Below are positions 35,601 to 44,371 of a stretch of 64,000 bases of DNA, in pieces. Positions within the stretch are counted from its first letter, which is position 1. Each line of letters starts with the position of its first letter. Both the position numbers and the translations under genes were made by a program. Source of the DNA: Chryseosolibacter sp044507775 (GTDB taxonomy: Bacteria; Bacteroidota; Bacteroidia; Cytophagales; Cyclobacteriaceae); NCBI GenBank assembly GCA_044507775.1, contig JBIQIY010000005.1:1-64000 (forward strand). The letters are read 5' to 3'. A model generated the notes under the pieces. It was not told the origin of the DNA. It did not search any database and worked only from the letters and a program-made list of their open reading frames with translations.

Positions 35601-38600
35601 ATGCTCGATGCCTGAATATTGGCAGGTACCGACGGCGCCTGGGTGTCGAACGCTACATCAATGGGCGTGTACGAGTGTATTTCCAGCGCGCTCCAGACTG
35701 CGGCGAGAGCTTCGGGGTTACTAATGATCTGGAAGTAGATGGCGCTGTCACCTCGCTCAGGCGTGATCTGGTCGAACGATACGGTCTCGGTGATGTTCCT
35801 ACCGTTGAACAAGGACTTGAACGTACCGTTGTACCCGAAGTCTGTTGTAAGATTAGCACCAACCTGTGTGAAGTTCCACTCGTTGGAAAAGAACTTAAGA
35901 TCGTACGCCTTCCTTGGATCAACCTGCCCAACCTTAAGTTCTGCGGGTTCCATAAAGGGCAGAAAATAGACGTAGTTCTTGTAAACCTGTAATGGATAAA
36001 TGCCAGACTGAGATGCGGGCACGTAGCCACCATCCAGTACGCCGAGGATACCTCCGTTTCCGGATGAAAGGAACTCCACATCGACTTTCGTGGCAATATT
36101 ATTTTCGTCAGTGAGGTTACTATACTTGGTTCCGGCCTGTGGGTCACCCGCAGTCGCGTTGTTCCAGGGGGCTGGTGCCTCCCCGGTTGAACCTGCGTTC
36201 GGGGTGATGTTCAGGAGTATCACCTGGTCCCAAGTGCTCGCCGTTGCCGTGTTCGTATACTCGGAGAAATTTCCACTGTTTACTGCCCGGACACGATAGA
36301 CGTAAGCTTTATTTTGCAGAAGTCCGGTATCTTCCCAGGTAACGATACCACCGGTAGTGGGCGTCGTCACATTGCTTGCGCGAACCGTAAAGGGCCCTGA
36401 TGGATTCTCGGCTCTTTCAACATGGAAGGCTGTTTCATTAGAGGAGTTGTCCTCCCAGGTGAGCAGTATTTTATCTTTCGCCGTACCTTTTGCGGTCAGA
36501 TTCTTTGGACTTACCGGTTTCGATCCAGGATTATAAACTTCAATCAGTATCCCGCTGATCACACCATCCCGGTGGCCGATGGGCGATCCTCCGTCACTCC
36601 AGCTTGTGCCGTCCTTTTTAACGACAAGGGTAATATTACTACTAGAATTGGGTTCAAGTCCGGAGAACTTAACATAGTTGCTCTTATTTTTTGAGGTGTT
36701 AAGGACTTTGTCCGTGCTACCGACTCTGTATATGGTATTCGCAAACCAGAATTCATTACGACTTCCCACGATAGTAATGTTATAACGCCTTGAGGTGTTA
36801 AGATTGCTGAGTGTTATCGTTGAACCGTTATTGCTGGTTTGTGCAGTTACCCATGCACTTTGCAGAACGCGATCCGGAAATTCGCCCGAGTTGTTCCCCG
36901 TGTTAACGCCCACTGAATTAGAGGTGGTAACCCAGCTTCCACTGCGGGCAATATTAATTCCTGAGTTTCCGCCGACGCTGTTGAGCAAACCGTTCATACC
37001 AGTAGGGATCACGTTATTCCATGGTGCGTTCTCATTCGAGGAATTGTCAGCGACGAAGTTTACATAGACAGTATGTTGGTATTCCGAGTCGCTGACGATC
37101 AATGTAAATTCACGCTCTGCGCTGGCGGAAGAATTGTCAGTAGCTCTGACAGTGACTGTGTATAAACCTGCATCGGTGGATCCCGGAGTAAAGGTGATTG
37201 AACCCGTACCATCGTGGTTGTCGCTGAGATTTGCAAATGCCGGCAGATTCAAGCCGCTTAATACAATGGGGTCACCATCCGGATCGGTGGCGGACAAGCT
37301 GACCTGCACATTTCCACCCGTACTCACAGTTGTGAGCGGAATGGCGCTGAGCGAGGGGATTCCGTTCGGTGTAGTGATGATAACGGTATTGGAAGGCGCT
37401 GATGAACCGTAGCCGTTGACAGCAGTCACGCGGTAATAGTACGTCGTTCTTCCTTCGGTCGTGTTGTCGGAGTAGGCTTTGACGTTGGGTCCAACGCTTC
37501 CGATAGGCGTAGTGAACGGGCCCTCCGCGCTGGTCGCGCGGTAAATATTGAAACCGGTTTCGTTCAGGCTGTTGTCAATCCACGTCAGGTCAACCTTGTT
37601 ATTTAACGGAGCCGTGGCTGCAAGACTGGATGGCGCATCCGGGGGAGTGGTGGCAATGTAAGTGGCTTCCAGGATGATGGCGTTAAGGATATAGTTAGGA
37701 TTACCGCTTGGTCCGCTAAGTTCTATTACAAGTTCGCCATTGGAATTTGGAAGCAAGTCGCTTGAAGTACGAACGTCGTTTAAGTTGTCCACAGTAGTAA
37801 GGTCAGGCAAAGAATTACCGTTAACCGTAAATTCTGTTGGGCCGACCGCCTGGACAAGGCCTTGGGATGGCACGGCCCCATATAATGTTACTTTATAACG
37901 GATGGCAGGGTTCAGGTTAGTAAATCTAATGACTTTGTTATTTAATCCTCCGCCACCCGCCGTGTTTCCCCAGAAGGAATTTCGCACGTTGGTGGGAAAG
38001 ATTGCGTCGGGATCGTTGGAGAAGGTGGTGGTATTAAAACTTCCTTGCACCCGGTCCCAGCTGGCAGATGCAGACAATCCAACATACTTAACAGTGTTTC
38101 CGTCTGCATCGATCAGGTTTGTCACTGTTTGCGATGGCACGGTAAGGTTGTTCCATGGTGCGCCTTCCGAGCGATCAGCTATGCCCATCAAATTAACGTA
38201 GACCTTATAGCTGGGATCAAACGGAACGACGATGAAAGCGAAGGACTTTACGTTAAGACCCCCTGCATCATCACGGAAGGTGATCGTAATGTTTTCGTAG
38301 ATTCCCACGTGCGACGGGGTGGTATTAAAGGTAAGGGTATATGTTCCGGCATTCGTTCCTGTTCCAGTCCAGTTGGCTGTGGCGAAAGGAGGCAGGTTGC
38401 TGATGAGCGGGGCACTAAGGTTGTTACCATCCGACCCTGCATCCGTTACCGAGAATATCATCGTGAATTTTCTTCCGGCTTCAGCCGACTGGTTCGGAAC
38501 GGCTCCTATAGGTGTCGGTGTCACGGCAGTCCCGTCTACCGTGAGCGCCGAGACAACCGGTGTCTGGTTGTTGCCCACAGTCAGGACAAAACTGTCGACA

Positions 38601-41600
38601 TCGGTGTCGACTCCGTCCGAGGCCTCGACGTTGATATTGTAAGTACCCGGCGCAACACTGGTCAGCGATATCACACCCTGTCCATACCCATTGTGAGAAA
38701 CGCCGTTGGTATTGGGAAGACCCGTGATATTGAAGGTAATGGCATCGAGGTCTGCATCGGTCACCGATAAATTAATGGTTTGTGGAGTCGCGCTGTTCTG
38801 AAGGATGGTCTGATTCGGAATATCAACCAACACCGGTGCGGAATTCGGAGTCGTTGCCGAAGCCACAGGTGACCATGCCGAGGCCGTGCCGCCTGCGCCG
38901 AGCGATCGCACGCGGTAATAGTATTGGGAATGGCCACTCACCTGTGTATCACTGAAGGTTGTTGAACCTGCGACGTTTGTTTCCACCGTACTAAAGCCCG
39001 TCGAAGCATTGGCGGACTTTTGAATTTCGTAGCCCGTTTCGCCGCTCACATCGGGCCAACTCAAATCTACGCGATTAACAAAAGGCGTGGCTGTAAGCGA
39101 CGCGGGTGCAGCTGGCGTCGATGGCGGTGCAGCTGTTGTTGCGCTCGCGGGCCCAACAAGGGACGAGGCGCTCGTGTTGCTGATTGCCCTGACTTTATAG
39201 TAGTACGTGGTGGTAGGAGAAAGGCCAACGTCAGACCAATTGACCTGGCCACCGGTTCCGCCTTGAGCGGGCGCCACGTGGACTACCTGGTAAGTACCGT
39301 TTGAACTCGTCGACCGTTGTACCTCGAAACCGCTCTCGTTGTTGGCGTTGTCACGCCAGCTGATATTGATCTGTTCAAAAGACGCAGACGTTGCTGTGAG
39401 CAGGGAAGGATTGGTCAATGCGGGAGGTGGATTGTAGGTATCGGAGAGTGCAGACGCAGGTATGGTTTGTTTGCTTCTGCCCGGGCCGCGCCAGCTAACC
39501 GTTAAAGCTTGGCCGCCACCATTTTCGAAGAAGGTTACCTTGATCGCATGTGACCCGGCTGACAACGTTAAGGTTCCACTTTTTTCCGTGCTGCCGTGTG
39601 CACCGTCGTTGTTTACGAGCAGCGCATCATCGATGAATAATTGACTGCCATCATCTGATGTTGTGTAGAATTGCCAGCTGCCCGTCGAGGGTATGTTTAT
39701 GAATCCTTCGTAAACGAAAGCAAAGTTATCAGCTCTGTTACCCGGACTTTGTGTTGAAGGGGTGAGCGTGAACTGGCTGATGGTCCCCGTCTTGATAAGC
39801 GTCCCATTGGTTTCAATTTCCGTCGTACTCGTGAGGCCGGAGTGATGATAATATTTGTAAAAGACACCGTTGTTGACTGCGGCTGCGACCACCTGGTTGC
39901 TCGATGGTGACGTGTTACCGGCTACGTCGCGTGCACGAACCGTAAAATAGTAGCTCTGCTGAGCGATCAGATTTGTAGCTGCAAACGTGTTCTCAGTTGT
40001 CGATGCGATCTGCACTCCGTTTTGGTAGACGTCGTATCCAACCACTCCCACGTTATCCGTAGCTCCACTCCAGAAAAGATTGATCACCGTTCTGGAGGTG
40101 CTTCCCACCGCCAGCACAGGTGCGGAGGGCGCCTTGTTGTCGACTTGTGACGAGGCTGATACTACATTGGTGTAGGCCGAACCCCCGGTGTTATTCACTG
40201 CGCGCGCCCGATAGTAATAGGTCGTGTTGGGCTCGAGTCCGCTGTCAACGTATTGCTGTGGATTGGGGGCGGACGTGGCAGGAAGAATACTCACCAACTG
40301 ATAACCACCTGAAGGGTTAGTTGACCGGTACAGTTCATATCCGGTTTCGTTGTCTGATCGGTCGTCCCAATTCACCGAAACGCTCGTAAGCGCGTTCGAT
40401 GCGACGAAGAAGTTGTCCGGAGGCGCAGGTGATCCGATTCCGCTTTGCGTGCTAATGACAATTTCATTAGAGGGTAAACTTGCGCAGCCCTGCGTCAGCG
40501 CGCGGTACATGGTGGGCGTTACCCCGTCGGCTTGAACGGGACTCGTTGCCGGATCTTTACTTGTCAGGGTATAGGTGCCACCGAGAGAGGCGGTATAGTT
40601 AAATAAATTTGCACCACTAACCGGTGAGTCATTGTATCTCCATTGGTATCCTTCTTTCCCTGTTGTTCCGGAAAGTAAAACGGAACCACTTCCATCCAGG
40701 GCGGGTAGCGTTGTGCTGCGTCCGTTTGCCGTTATTACCGGAGAAACAGATGGACCGCGACTGTTGTCAATCGTAACGCCATCAGACCACTCCGACCATC
40801 CTCCGGTAGCCCGCTGGAATCTTGCATAGTATGTGCCAGGCTGTGTGACTGTAATTTCGTTAGTGCTGGCACCAGAAGCAATGACGGTTGAAGTGTTATC
40901 CTTCGCCCACTCGTAGTTGATGATTCGATAGTTATTTTCGTATCGATTTTCAGGAGGGTCGAGGTAGAGTGTTTTTGAAAGACCTAACCTTACACTAAAC
41001 GACTGACCGGGGCAGAATGCAGATTGCCCGTAAAAGACGTGGATCTCATTCTTTTTATGGCTGAGAAACCAGCTAAAAAAGTCGGGCTGGTTGTATTCGG
41101 CATTCCAGGTATCATGGCCGTTCGTGGGATAGTAGTCATACCGGACATTCCCACCCAGGCCGCGTAGCTCGTTCACCATCAGATTTCCGTCTTCTGGAGA
41201 AGGCGCGCCGTCATTGCCTCCCTGGGAAAGGCGCATGGGAATATGAATGTAGCGCTTTTCGTATTCGTCGTTGAAGCTCAGGAAAGATTCATTAGCCGCG
41301 GACATCGGGTTTGCGGCGGCGATGTATTCAGGGTACATCATCATGAATCGAATCGCACCCCCACCCCCGCCTGAGAGCCCGTGGATGTAGATTCGGTTAG
41401 GATCGACTTTATAACTGGCAATCAGCCTGTCGATCACATACCGCACGGATTCCAACCAGTCCGGGTTCCAATTGTTCTGACAGATTGGATCACCGGGGTC
41501 CTCACAGCGCACACCATCGGTGAACGGAGTCTTGCGCATCTGGGGATAAAGAAGAAAACCGGGGAATGTGCCATTGTTAACAGCATTCAGGTGGATTTGC

Positions 41601-41938
41601 CCACCGTGGACAAGCTGTTTTTCATTGTCCTGCAGGTCGGGATCCGAATCCCCCGATTCTCCACTTCCATGCAAAAATACGATAAGGGGAAACTTGTCGT
41701 TCGGCCCGCTTTGGTCAAAACCGTTCGGCCTTTTTATGCGAAACCGGAGTTGCAAACCGCTATTTGCCCCGTCGACTCGTTGATATTGGTATGACTCGTA
41801 CGGGTCAGACCATGAGTATAGTTTGGTGCGTGTATAGGGCGTGAAAGGAGGCATGGTCTGGCCAAGCGCTTCCGACGCAATGAAAAAAAACACGGAAAGT
41901 AGGGTTACCCTGACCACCAGGATGTAATATAATTTCAT
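32609..41938 (-). CDS. Giant T9SS-exported multidomain esterase/adhesin, 3109 residues
   Basis: Signal peptide (1-27). Then a CE1/PHB-depolymerase-like alpha/beta-hydrolase (about 30-295) with oxyanion FLHGSG, nucleophile Ser189 in GLSGGG, likely acid Asp243 and His275 in TNGHDTW. Then an Ig-like part, fibronectin III domains, a PA14 domain (about 689-836), more FN3, two cadherin-like segments (about 1030-1240), three copies of a 180-residue module with an APWNN motif alternating with FN3, a parallel-beta region (about 2190-2750), Ig-like domains and a type-A T9SS sorting domain (NVHPNPARS... to IRKFVKE). It is probably outer-surface attached or released. No PorP/SprF gene is adjacent, fitting a type-A cargo. 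It is transcribed alone, with a 217-base gap to the next gene. Confidence 0.93.
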   Translation of the reverse strand: MKLYYILVVRVTLLSVFFFIASEALGQTMPPFTPYTRTKLYSWSDPYESYQYQRVDGANSGLQLRFRIKRPNGFDQSGPNDKFPLIVFLHGSGESGDSDPDLQDNEKQLVHGGQIHLNAVNNGTFPGFLLYPQMRKTPFTDGVRCEDPGDPICQNNWNPDWLESVRYVIDRLIASYKVDPNRIYIHGLSGGGGGAIRFMMMYPEYIAAANPMSAANESFLSFNDEYEKRYIHIPMRLSQGGNDGAPSPEDGNLMVNELRGLGGNVRYDYYPTNGHDTWNAEYNQPDFFSWFLSHKKNEIHVFYGQSAFCPGQSFSVRLGLSKTLYLDPPENRYENNYRIINYEWAKDNTSTVIASGASTNEITVTQPGTYYARFQRATGGWSEWSDGVTIDNSRGPSVSPVITANGRSTTLPALDGSGSVLLSGTTGKEGYQWRYNDSPVSGANLFNYTASLGGTYTLTSKDPATSPVQADGVTPTMYRALTQGCASLPSNEIVISTQSGIGSPAPPDNFFVASNALTSVSVNWDDRSDNETGYELYRSTNPSGGYQLVSILPATSAPNPQQYVDSGLEPNTTYYYRARAVNNTGGSAYTNVVSASSQVDNKAPSAPVLAVGSTSRTVINLFWSGATDNVGVVGYDVYQNGVQIASTTENTFAATNLIAQQSYYFTVRARDVAGNTSPSSNQVVAAAVNNGVFYKYYHHSGLTSTTEIETNGTLIKTGTISQFTLTPSTQSPGNRADNFAFVYEGFINIPSTGSWQFYTTSDDGSQLFIDDALLVNNDGAHGSTEKSGTLTLSAGSHAIKVTFFENGGGQALTVSWRGPGRSKQTIPASALSDTYNPPPALTNPSLLTATSASFEQINISWRDNANNESGFEVQRSTSSNGTYQVVHVAPAQGGTGGQVNWSDVGLSPTTTYYYKVRAISNTSASSLVGPASATTAAPPSTPAAPASLTATPFVNRVDLSWPDVSGETGYEIQKSANASTGFSTVETNVAGSTTFSDTQVSGHSQYYYRVRSLGAGGTASAWSPVASATTPNSAPVLVDIPNQTILQNSATPQTINLSVTDADLDAITFNITGLPNTNGVSHNGYGQGVISLTSVAPGTYNINVEASDGVDTDVDSFVLTVGNNQTPVVSALTVDGTAVTPTPIGAVPNQSAEAGRKFTMIFSVTDAGSDGNNLSAPLISNLPPFATANWTGTGTNAGTYTLTFNTTPSHVGIYENITITFRDDAGGLNVKSFAFIVVPFDPSYKVYVNLMGIADRSEGAPWNNLTVPSQTVTNLIDADGNTVKYVGLSASASWDRVQGSFNTTTFSNDPDAIFPTNVRNSFWGNTAGGGGLNNKVIRFTNLNPAIRYKVTLYGAVPSQGLVQAVGPTEFTVNGNSLPDLTTVDNLNDVRTSSDLLPNSNGELVIELSGPSGNPNYILNAIILEATYIATTPPDAPSSLAATAPLNNKVDLTWIDNSLNETGFNIYRATSAEGPFTTPIGSVGPNVKAYSDNTTEGRTTYYYRVTAVNGYGSSAPSNTVIITTPNGIPSLSAIPLTTVSTGGNVQVSLSATDPDGDPIVLSGLNLPAFANLSDNHDGTGSITFTPGSTDAGLYTVTVRATDNSSASAEREFTLIVSDSEYQHTVYVNFVADNSSNENAPWNNVIPTGMNGLLNSVGGNSGINIARSGSWVTTSNSVGVNTGNNSGEFPDRVLQSAWVTAQTSNNGSTITLSNLNTSRRYNITIVGSRNEFWFANTIYRVGSTDKVLNTSKNKSNYVKFSGLEPNSSSNITLVVKKDGTSWSDGGSPIGHRDGVISGILIEVYNPGSKPVSPKNLTAKGTAKDKILLTWEDNSSNETAFHVERAENPSGPFTVRASNVTTPTTGGIVTWEDTGLLQNKAYVYRVRAVNSGNFSEYTNTATASTWDQVILLNITPNAGSTGEAPAPWNNATAGDPQAGTKYSNLTDENNIATKVDVEFLSSGNGGILGVLDGGYVPASQSGIYPLQVYKNYVYFLPFMEPAELKVGQVDPRKAYDLKFFSNEWNFTQVGANLTTDFGYNGTFKSLFNGRNITETVSFDQITPERGDSAIYFQIISNPEALAAVWSALEIHSYTPIDVAFDTQAPSVPANIQASSITGGSLNLTWTASSDNVGVWEYQIYKDDVFEMAVTSNAASITGLSPTTTYNFTVRAVDAKDNMSNFSTPLQVLTGAGVMYYWTQVPPITNPANWNTDEDGTGTAATSFDDVDQYFVLTGNATIDDEFAISGTNTKLIVNSGVEYTITTERDLVFNQLEIANGSSLSITAGQVGSASITLGNENGGGLLIQDGCTLTLGENELVLQGDGAINPGNETGQISVNGGTLTIQTTTSTRGSNLYFHPANNMVGTLSVNTSETSPVNLRSRVGVRDVVTMIDGTLNSNGNLVLLSNETSTARVAPIQNSGTIEGNVEFQRYLNPKGQRYRYLGTPVSGTTVEDWQQYIPITGTFTNASPQSSAPSMFYYDEEATVPGWQAYPTTSNQATLEIGRGYSIYDWNGNAAKVLQLTGPLYQGDFNFDDLLPAGASEDPNDGWTLLANPYASPIKWAESGWTKSGINGTVSVRDNNSGGDRFVTSNEAGVGDAEFLGVIAQGQSFWVKSTNGSPSLTVSENGKHDASAAVIFKQAAPTNVLTFTLAKGAQIDRAFIHFSEGYSNEPLDRQDGVNRPNSYFDVTSVANGIDLAINSLPLDFCETTIPLNLSRTPAGTYTLDASSIESFTFDAEIKLVDHFTAKTIDLKEVPRYTFSVTSDARSFGASRMEVVVAKPQILDGLEFTTVDQVCAPEGSTVITVTNTQRGANYQVMSGSDVITSFTGQGGTMEFLMPLDRVKEGLNTFATTAAFSGCAGIVLTHPIELTLSTPTTPVIDDITVCAGDDVTLSVNQPAPDRTYRWFESGDSSAPLAENATGQLAVGPMFKTQSYYVSQLQGNCESNRVAINIKVNQLDIPEITVASTRLESSSASGNQWLLNGIEISGATGNIFTPEEAGSYSVRVDNGMCQTTSAPVAFLVTGVEGDINKQLNVHPNPARSAIYITMPPYVLLGQPVGVAIYSAQGHIMKEFTGYNSSEGITVNVEDMSSGYYLISVNINGQRVIRKFVKE
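35660..38215 (-). repeat. Three copies of an unnamed 180-residue APWNN module
   Basis: Within the 3109-residue protein, modules at about 37660-38215, 36530-37085 and 35660-36236 each begin with a short strand (VYVNLMG, VYVNFVAD, VILLNITPNAG), reach A-P-W-N-N about 15 residues later, and end in a hydrophobic strand before an FN3 domain. They are diverged from one another and look like beta-sandwich carbohydrate-binding domains; I cannot name the family. Confidence 0.65.
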
Positions 41939-42005
41939 ATTAATGAAAGAAAGAACGACGACTAAAGCCTTAACCTTGAGAATTACATTCGTTTTTGGGA
42001 ACCTA

Positions 42006-42020
42006 GGTAACCTTGTTACC
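42006..42020. promoter_or_regulatory. Inverted repeat GGTAAC-CTT-GTTACC
   Basis: Perfect 6-bp arms with a three-base centre, 68 bases upstream of the giant esterase start. Related GTAACC-led sequences lie at 52338 and 57123, each 58-101 bases upstream of a minus-strand gene start. A shared regulator site is possible but short. Confidence 0.4.
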
Positions 42021-42076
42021 GCAAAAAAGAATGAGCATTAAACTATTGGATTTCAGTTGCGTATGATGGCAACTTG

Positions 42077-42108
42077 CAAATATAAAATTATGCAATGAGC
42101 GGATGAAA
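42077..42108 (-). promoter_or_regulatory. Candidate Bacteroidota-type promoter for giant esterase
   Basis: On the minus strand TATATTTG (42084-42077) matches TAnnTTTG exactly. TTTC (42108-42105) lies 20 bases upstream as a three-of-four -33 element. The layout matches the candidate at 14098-14130. Transcription would start about 130 bases before the ATG. Confidence 0.35.
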
Positions 42109-42256
42109 CCATACAGAGGTGCGTATTAAATTTTACGCCCCCCAAAAGTCTGCCATGTAAGATATGATAATACCTCCTTTTGGCTTTACTTAGCACTGTG
42201 GTCTGCCGCGTTCGCCGAAGTAGGTGATTTTAGTTATGAACCCCTAAGTAATTTCA

Positions 42257-43387
42257 GTGACTCTACGTATTACCACCAGTGACAGGCATATTCCGGCTCT
42301 CGATGGATTGAGAGGTGTCGCGGCCCTGATCGTCATGTTGTACCACTTCTTTACCAACCGCGTGCCGTGGGGTTGGATGGGTGTCGACCTGTTTTTCGTC
42401 CTTTCCGGGTTCCTGATCACCGGTATCCTCTTAAGAACAAAGGATTCCCCCGGGTACTACAGGAATTATTTCGCCCGGCGTTCCCTGAGGATTTTCCCCC
42501 TTTATTTCCTCTTCCTTGTTATTTTCTTCCTCATTTTCCCCCTGATAGGGGTTTCGGATGGCATCGGTGATTACCCATATCTGGAAGGCATCCAATCCTG
42601 GTACTGGTTATACGCACAAAACTGGCTGGTTTTCTTCGATCCGGTTTATCCCGGCCATGAAATGATAACTCACTTTTGGTCTCTGGCCATAGAAGAGCAG
42701 TTTTACGTCTTTTGGCCCCTGGCCATTTACCTGCTGCCCAACCGCAGAATATTGAGTTTCTGCATAGGATTAATCGCGCTTAGCATTTCCGTCAGGCTTA
42801 TCATGTTCTATGGGTTTGACATGAGTTACCTGAAAGTGTACGTATTTACTTTCTCGCGACTGGATGCCCTTGCGGTTGGAAGTGCCCTGGCCGTTATGGT
42901 CCGGAATAGCGATCACAAGGAGTGGCTGAACAGGCGAACACCTAGCATACTGATCGCTTCAACCATAGGCATCCTCGTGACATTCGTTCTTTTCAAGTCC
43001 ATGGATTTTGAGGCTTTTACCACCTACGGGTACACTGTCCTCGCTATTTTCTTTGGAAGCTTGCTTGTGATGGCGCTGTCAAGCGATCCACGGAGCCTGG
43101 TGAGGAGAATCCTGGAGACGAAACCGCTCACCATGTTCGGAAAGTATTCTTACGGGATTTACGTCTATCACATACCGGTACTGCGCCTGGGGTCCCGAGC
43201 CCTAAGTCCATACATTGAGAGCCGCGCAGTAACGCTCATTATTTGTTTTATTATGTCTCTTGTGGTGGCGTATGCTTCTTATCACTTGATCGAAAAGAGG
43301 TTCCTGAATTTGAAGAAGTACTTCGAAACCAAACGCGTTCCAACTGTAAAGGAAAAGGTCGAGGAAACCGCAGAGACAATCGTTTAG
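42257..43387 (+). CDS. Acyltransferase 3-family membrane O-acyltransferase
   Basis: A 376-residue protein with about ten membrane helices. The N-terminal signature is HIPALDGLRGVAALIVMLYH with the conserved His, followed by GWMGVDLFFVLSGFLITGILL, SLRIFPLYF and HFWSLAIEEQFYVFWP, all standard for OafA/YrhL-type acyltransferases. It would move an acyl (usually acetyl) group across the inner membrane onto a sugar hydroxyl. The start is GTG at 42257. A lipoprotein esterase follows 61 bases later on the same strand, giving a possible acylation/deacylation pair. Confidence 0.92.
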   Translation: MTLRITTSDRHIPALDGLRGVAALIVMLYHFFTNRVPWGWMGVDLFFVLSGFLITGILLRTKDSPGYYRNYFARRSLRIFPLYFLFLVIFFLIFPLIGVSDGIGDYPYLEGIQSWYWLYAQNWLVFFDPVYPGHEMITHFWSLAIEEQFYVFWPLAIYLLPNRRILSFCIGLIALSISVRLIMFYGFDMSYLKVYVFTFSRLDALAVGSALAVMVRNSDHKEWLNRRTPSILIASTIGILVTFVLFKSMDFEAFTTYGYTVLAIFFGSLLVMALSSDPRSLVRRILETKPLTMFGKYSYGIYVYHIPVLRLGSRALSPYIESRAVTLIICFIMSLVVAYASYHLIEKRFLNLKKYFETKRVPTVKEKVEETAETIV

Positions 43388-43448
43388 TGGAGTGGCATAA
43401 TGCGGTGTGAAGCAATTCGGTTTTAAACCAGTCATTAACAATAAATTT

Positions 43449-44345
43449 ATGTTCGCTAAAAATTCCACTCGAAACCTGTTGTCTATAGTGACGTCGTTGT
43501 TGTTTCTGCTATTGATTAGCTGCAGCAGTGATAAGAAGGATGATCCTCGTCCCGTCAGTGATGACCTGGAGGCCCTTCCGAAGGACACAGGGGGACAGCA
43601 TATTGCCCAGGTCCTGGGGTCAACATCAGCAGAATTCGGCTACTATGTTTACCTGCCGGGGGGCTATAATGACGTTGCTAACAAGTATCCGCTCCTGATA
43701 TTCTTGCATGGTAAGGGAGAGCGGGGCGATGGGTCGTCCAGCCAGTCCGTGCTTGACAAAGTTCTTGTCAACGGTCCGCCCAAACTGATCAAGAACAAAC
43801 AATGGGATCCTACTTATCCCATGATCGTCGTATCGCCGCAGTTTCATATAGACGAAGGCAATCTCAACAACTGGGGAGGGGGCGATCCCGCCTATCTGAA
43901 GAAGTTTATTGAATTCCTGATCGATAAATACCGGGTCAACACGTCGCGAATTTATCTGACGGGACTGAGTCATGGAGGAAACGGAGTGTATGACTACCTA
44001 TCGAAGCTCAGTGATAGCGAAAATTATTTGGCTGCGGCAGCTCCCGTAGCCGCCTGGGGTGCGAATACGGGTTTTGACAAGTGCAAGAATACACCGATAT
44101 GGGTATTTATCGGCGATCAGGACGGCATGAATTTCACGACCTCGAAGGAATTCGTAACCAAATACAATGCGCAATCTCCGGCGCCAGCGAATAAAGCGAA
44201 GATCACCGTGTTCAAAAATGCCGGCCACGATGTGTGGACCCGTACTTACAGTGGTGAGGGCATAGGTACTGCAGACGCCAGTTTCGATCCCTTTAACAAG
44301 ACGCTATACGATTGGATGCTCGAATTTGAGCGCCCTCAGGAATAG
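43449..44345 (+). CDS. Lipoprotein CE1-like esterase
   Basis: A 298-residue lipoprotein. Signal MFAKNSTRNLLSIVTSLLFL ends in lipobox LISC, followed by SSDKKDD, a start fitting surface or periplasmic lipoproteins. The alpha/beta-hydrolase has oxyanion FLHGKGERGDG, nucleophile Ser in TGLSHGG, acid in FIGDQDGMN and His in NAGHDVW. It belongs to the same esterase group as the two giant proteins and the gene at 51426-52280. The ATG at 43449 is chosen over a GTG 14 codons up because it starts the signal. It probably removes acyl groups from the polysaccharide, by inference from its neighbours. Confidence 0.88.
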   Translation: MFAKNSTRNLLSIVTSLLFLLLISCSSDKKDDPRPVSDDLEALPKDTGGQHIAQVLGSTSAEFGYYVYLPGGYNDVANKYPLLIFLHGKGERGDGSSSQSVLDKVLVNGPPKLIKNKQWDPTYPMIVVSPQFHIDEGNLNNWGGGDPAYLKKFIEFLIDKYRVNTSRIYLTGLSHGGNGVYDYLSKLSDSENYLAAAAPVAAWGANTGFDKCKNTPIWVFIGDQDGMNFTTSKEFVTKYNAQSPAPANKAKITVFKNAGHDVWTRTYSGEGIGTADASFDPFNKTLYDWMLEFERPQE

Positions 44346-44371
44346 GCCTTGAAGATTCTAACTAGGTCGCC

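Larger units (their letters stand above)
41939..42256. other. Divergent intergenic region between giant esterase and acyltransferase
   Basis: 318 bp. It holds a candidate minus-strand promoter (42077-42108), the hairpin or operator GGTAAC-CTT-GTTACC (42006-42020) and, at 42209-42220, GTTCGCCGAAGT, whose complement resembles sequence at 14026-14037. No open frame with coding character was seen. Confidence 0.55.

Noticed and set aside
38045..38770. Long plus-strand frame opposite the 3109-residue protein
   Set aside because: A frame shadow of a long coding repeat region: Arg/Gly-rich, with no family motif.
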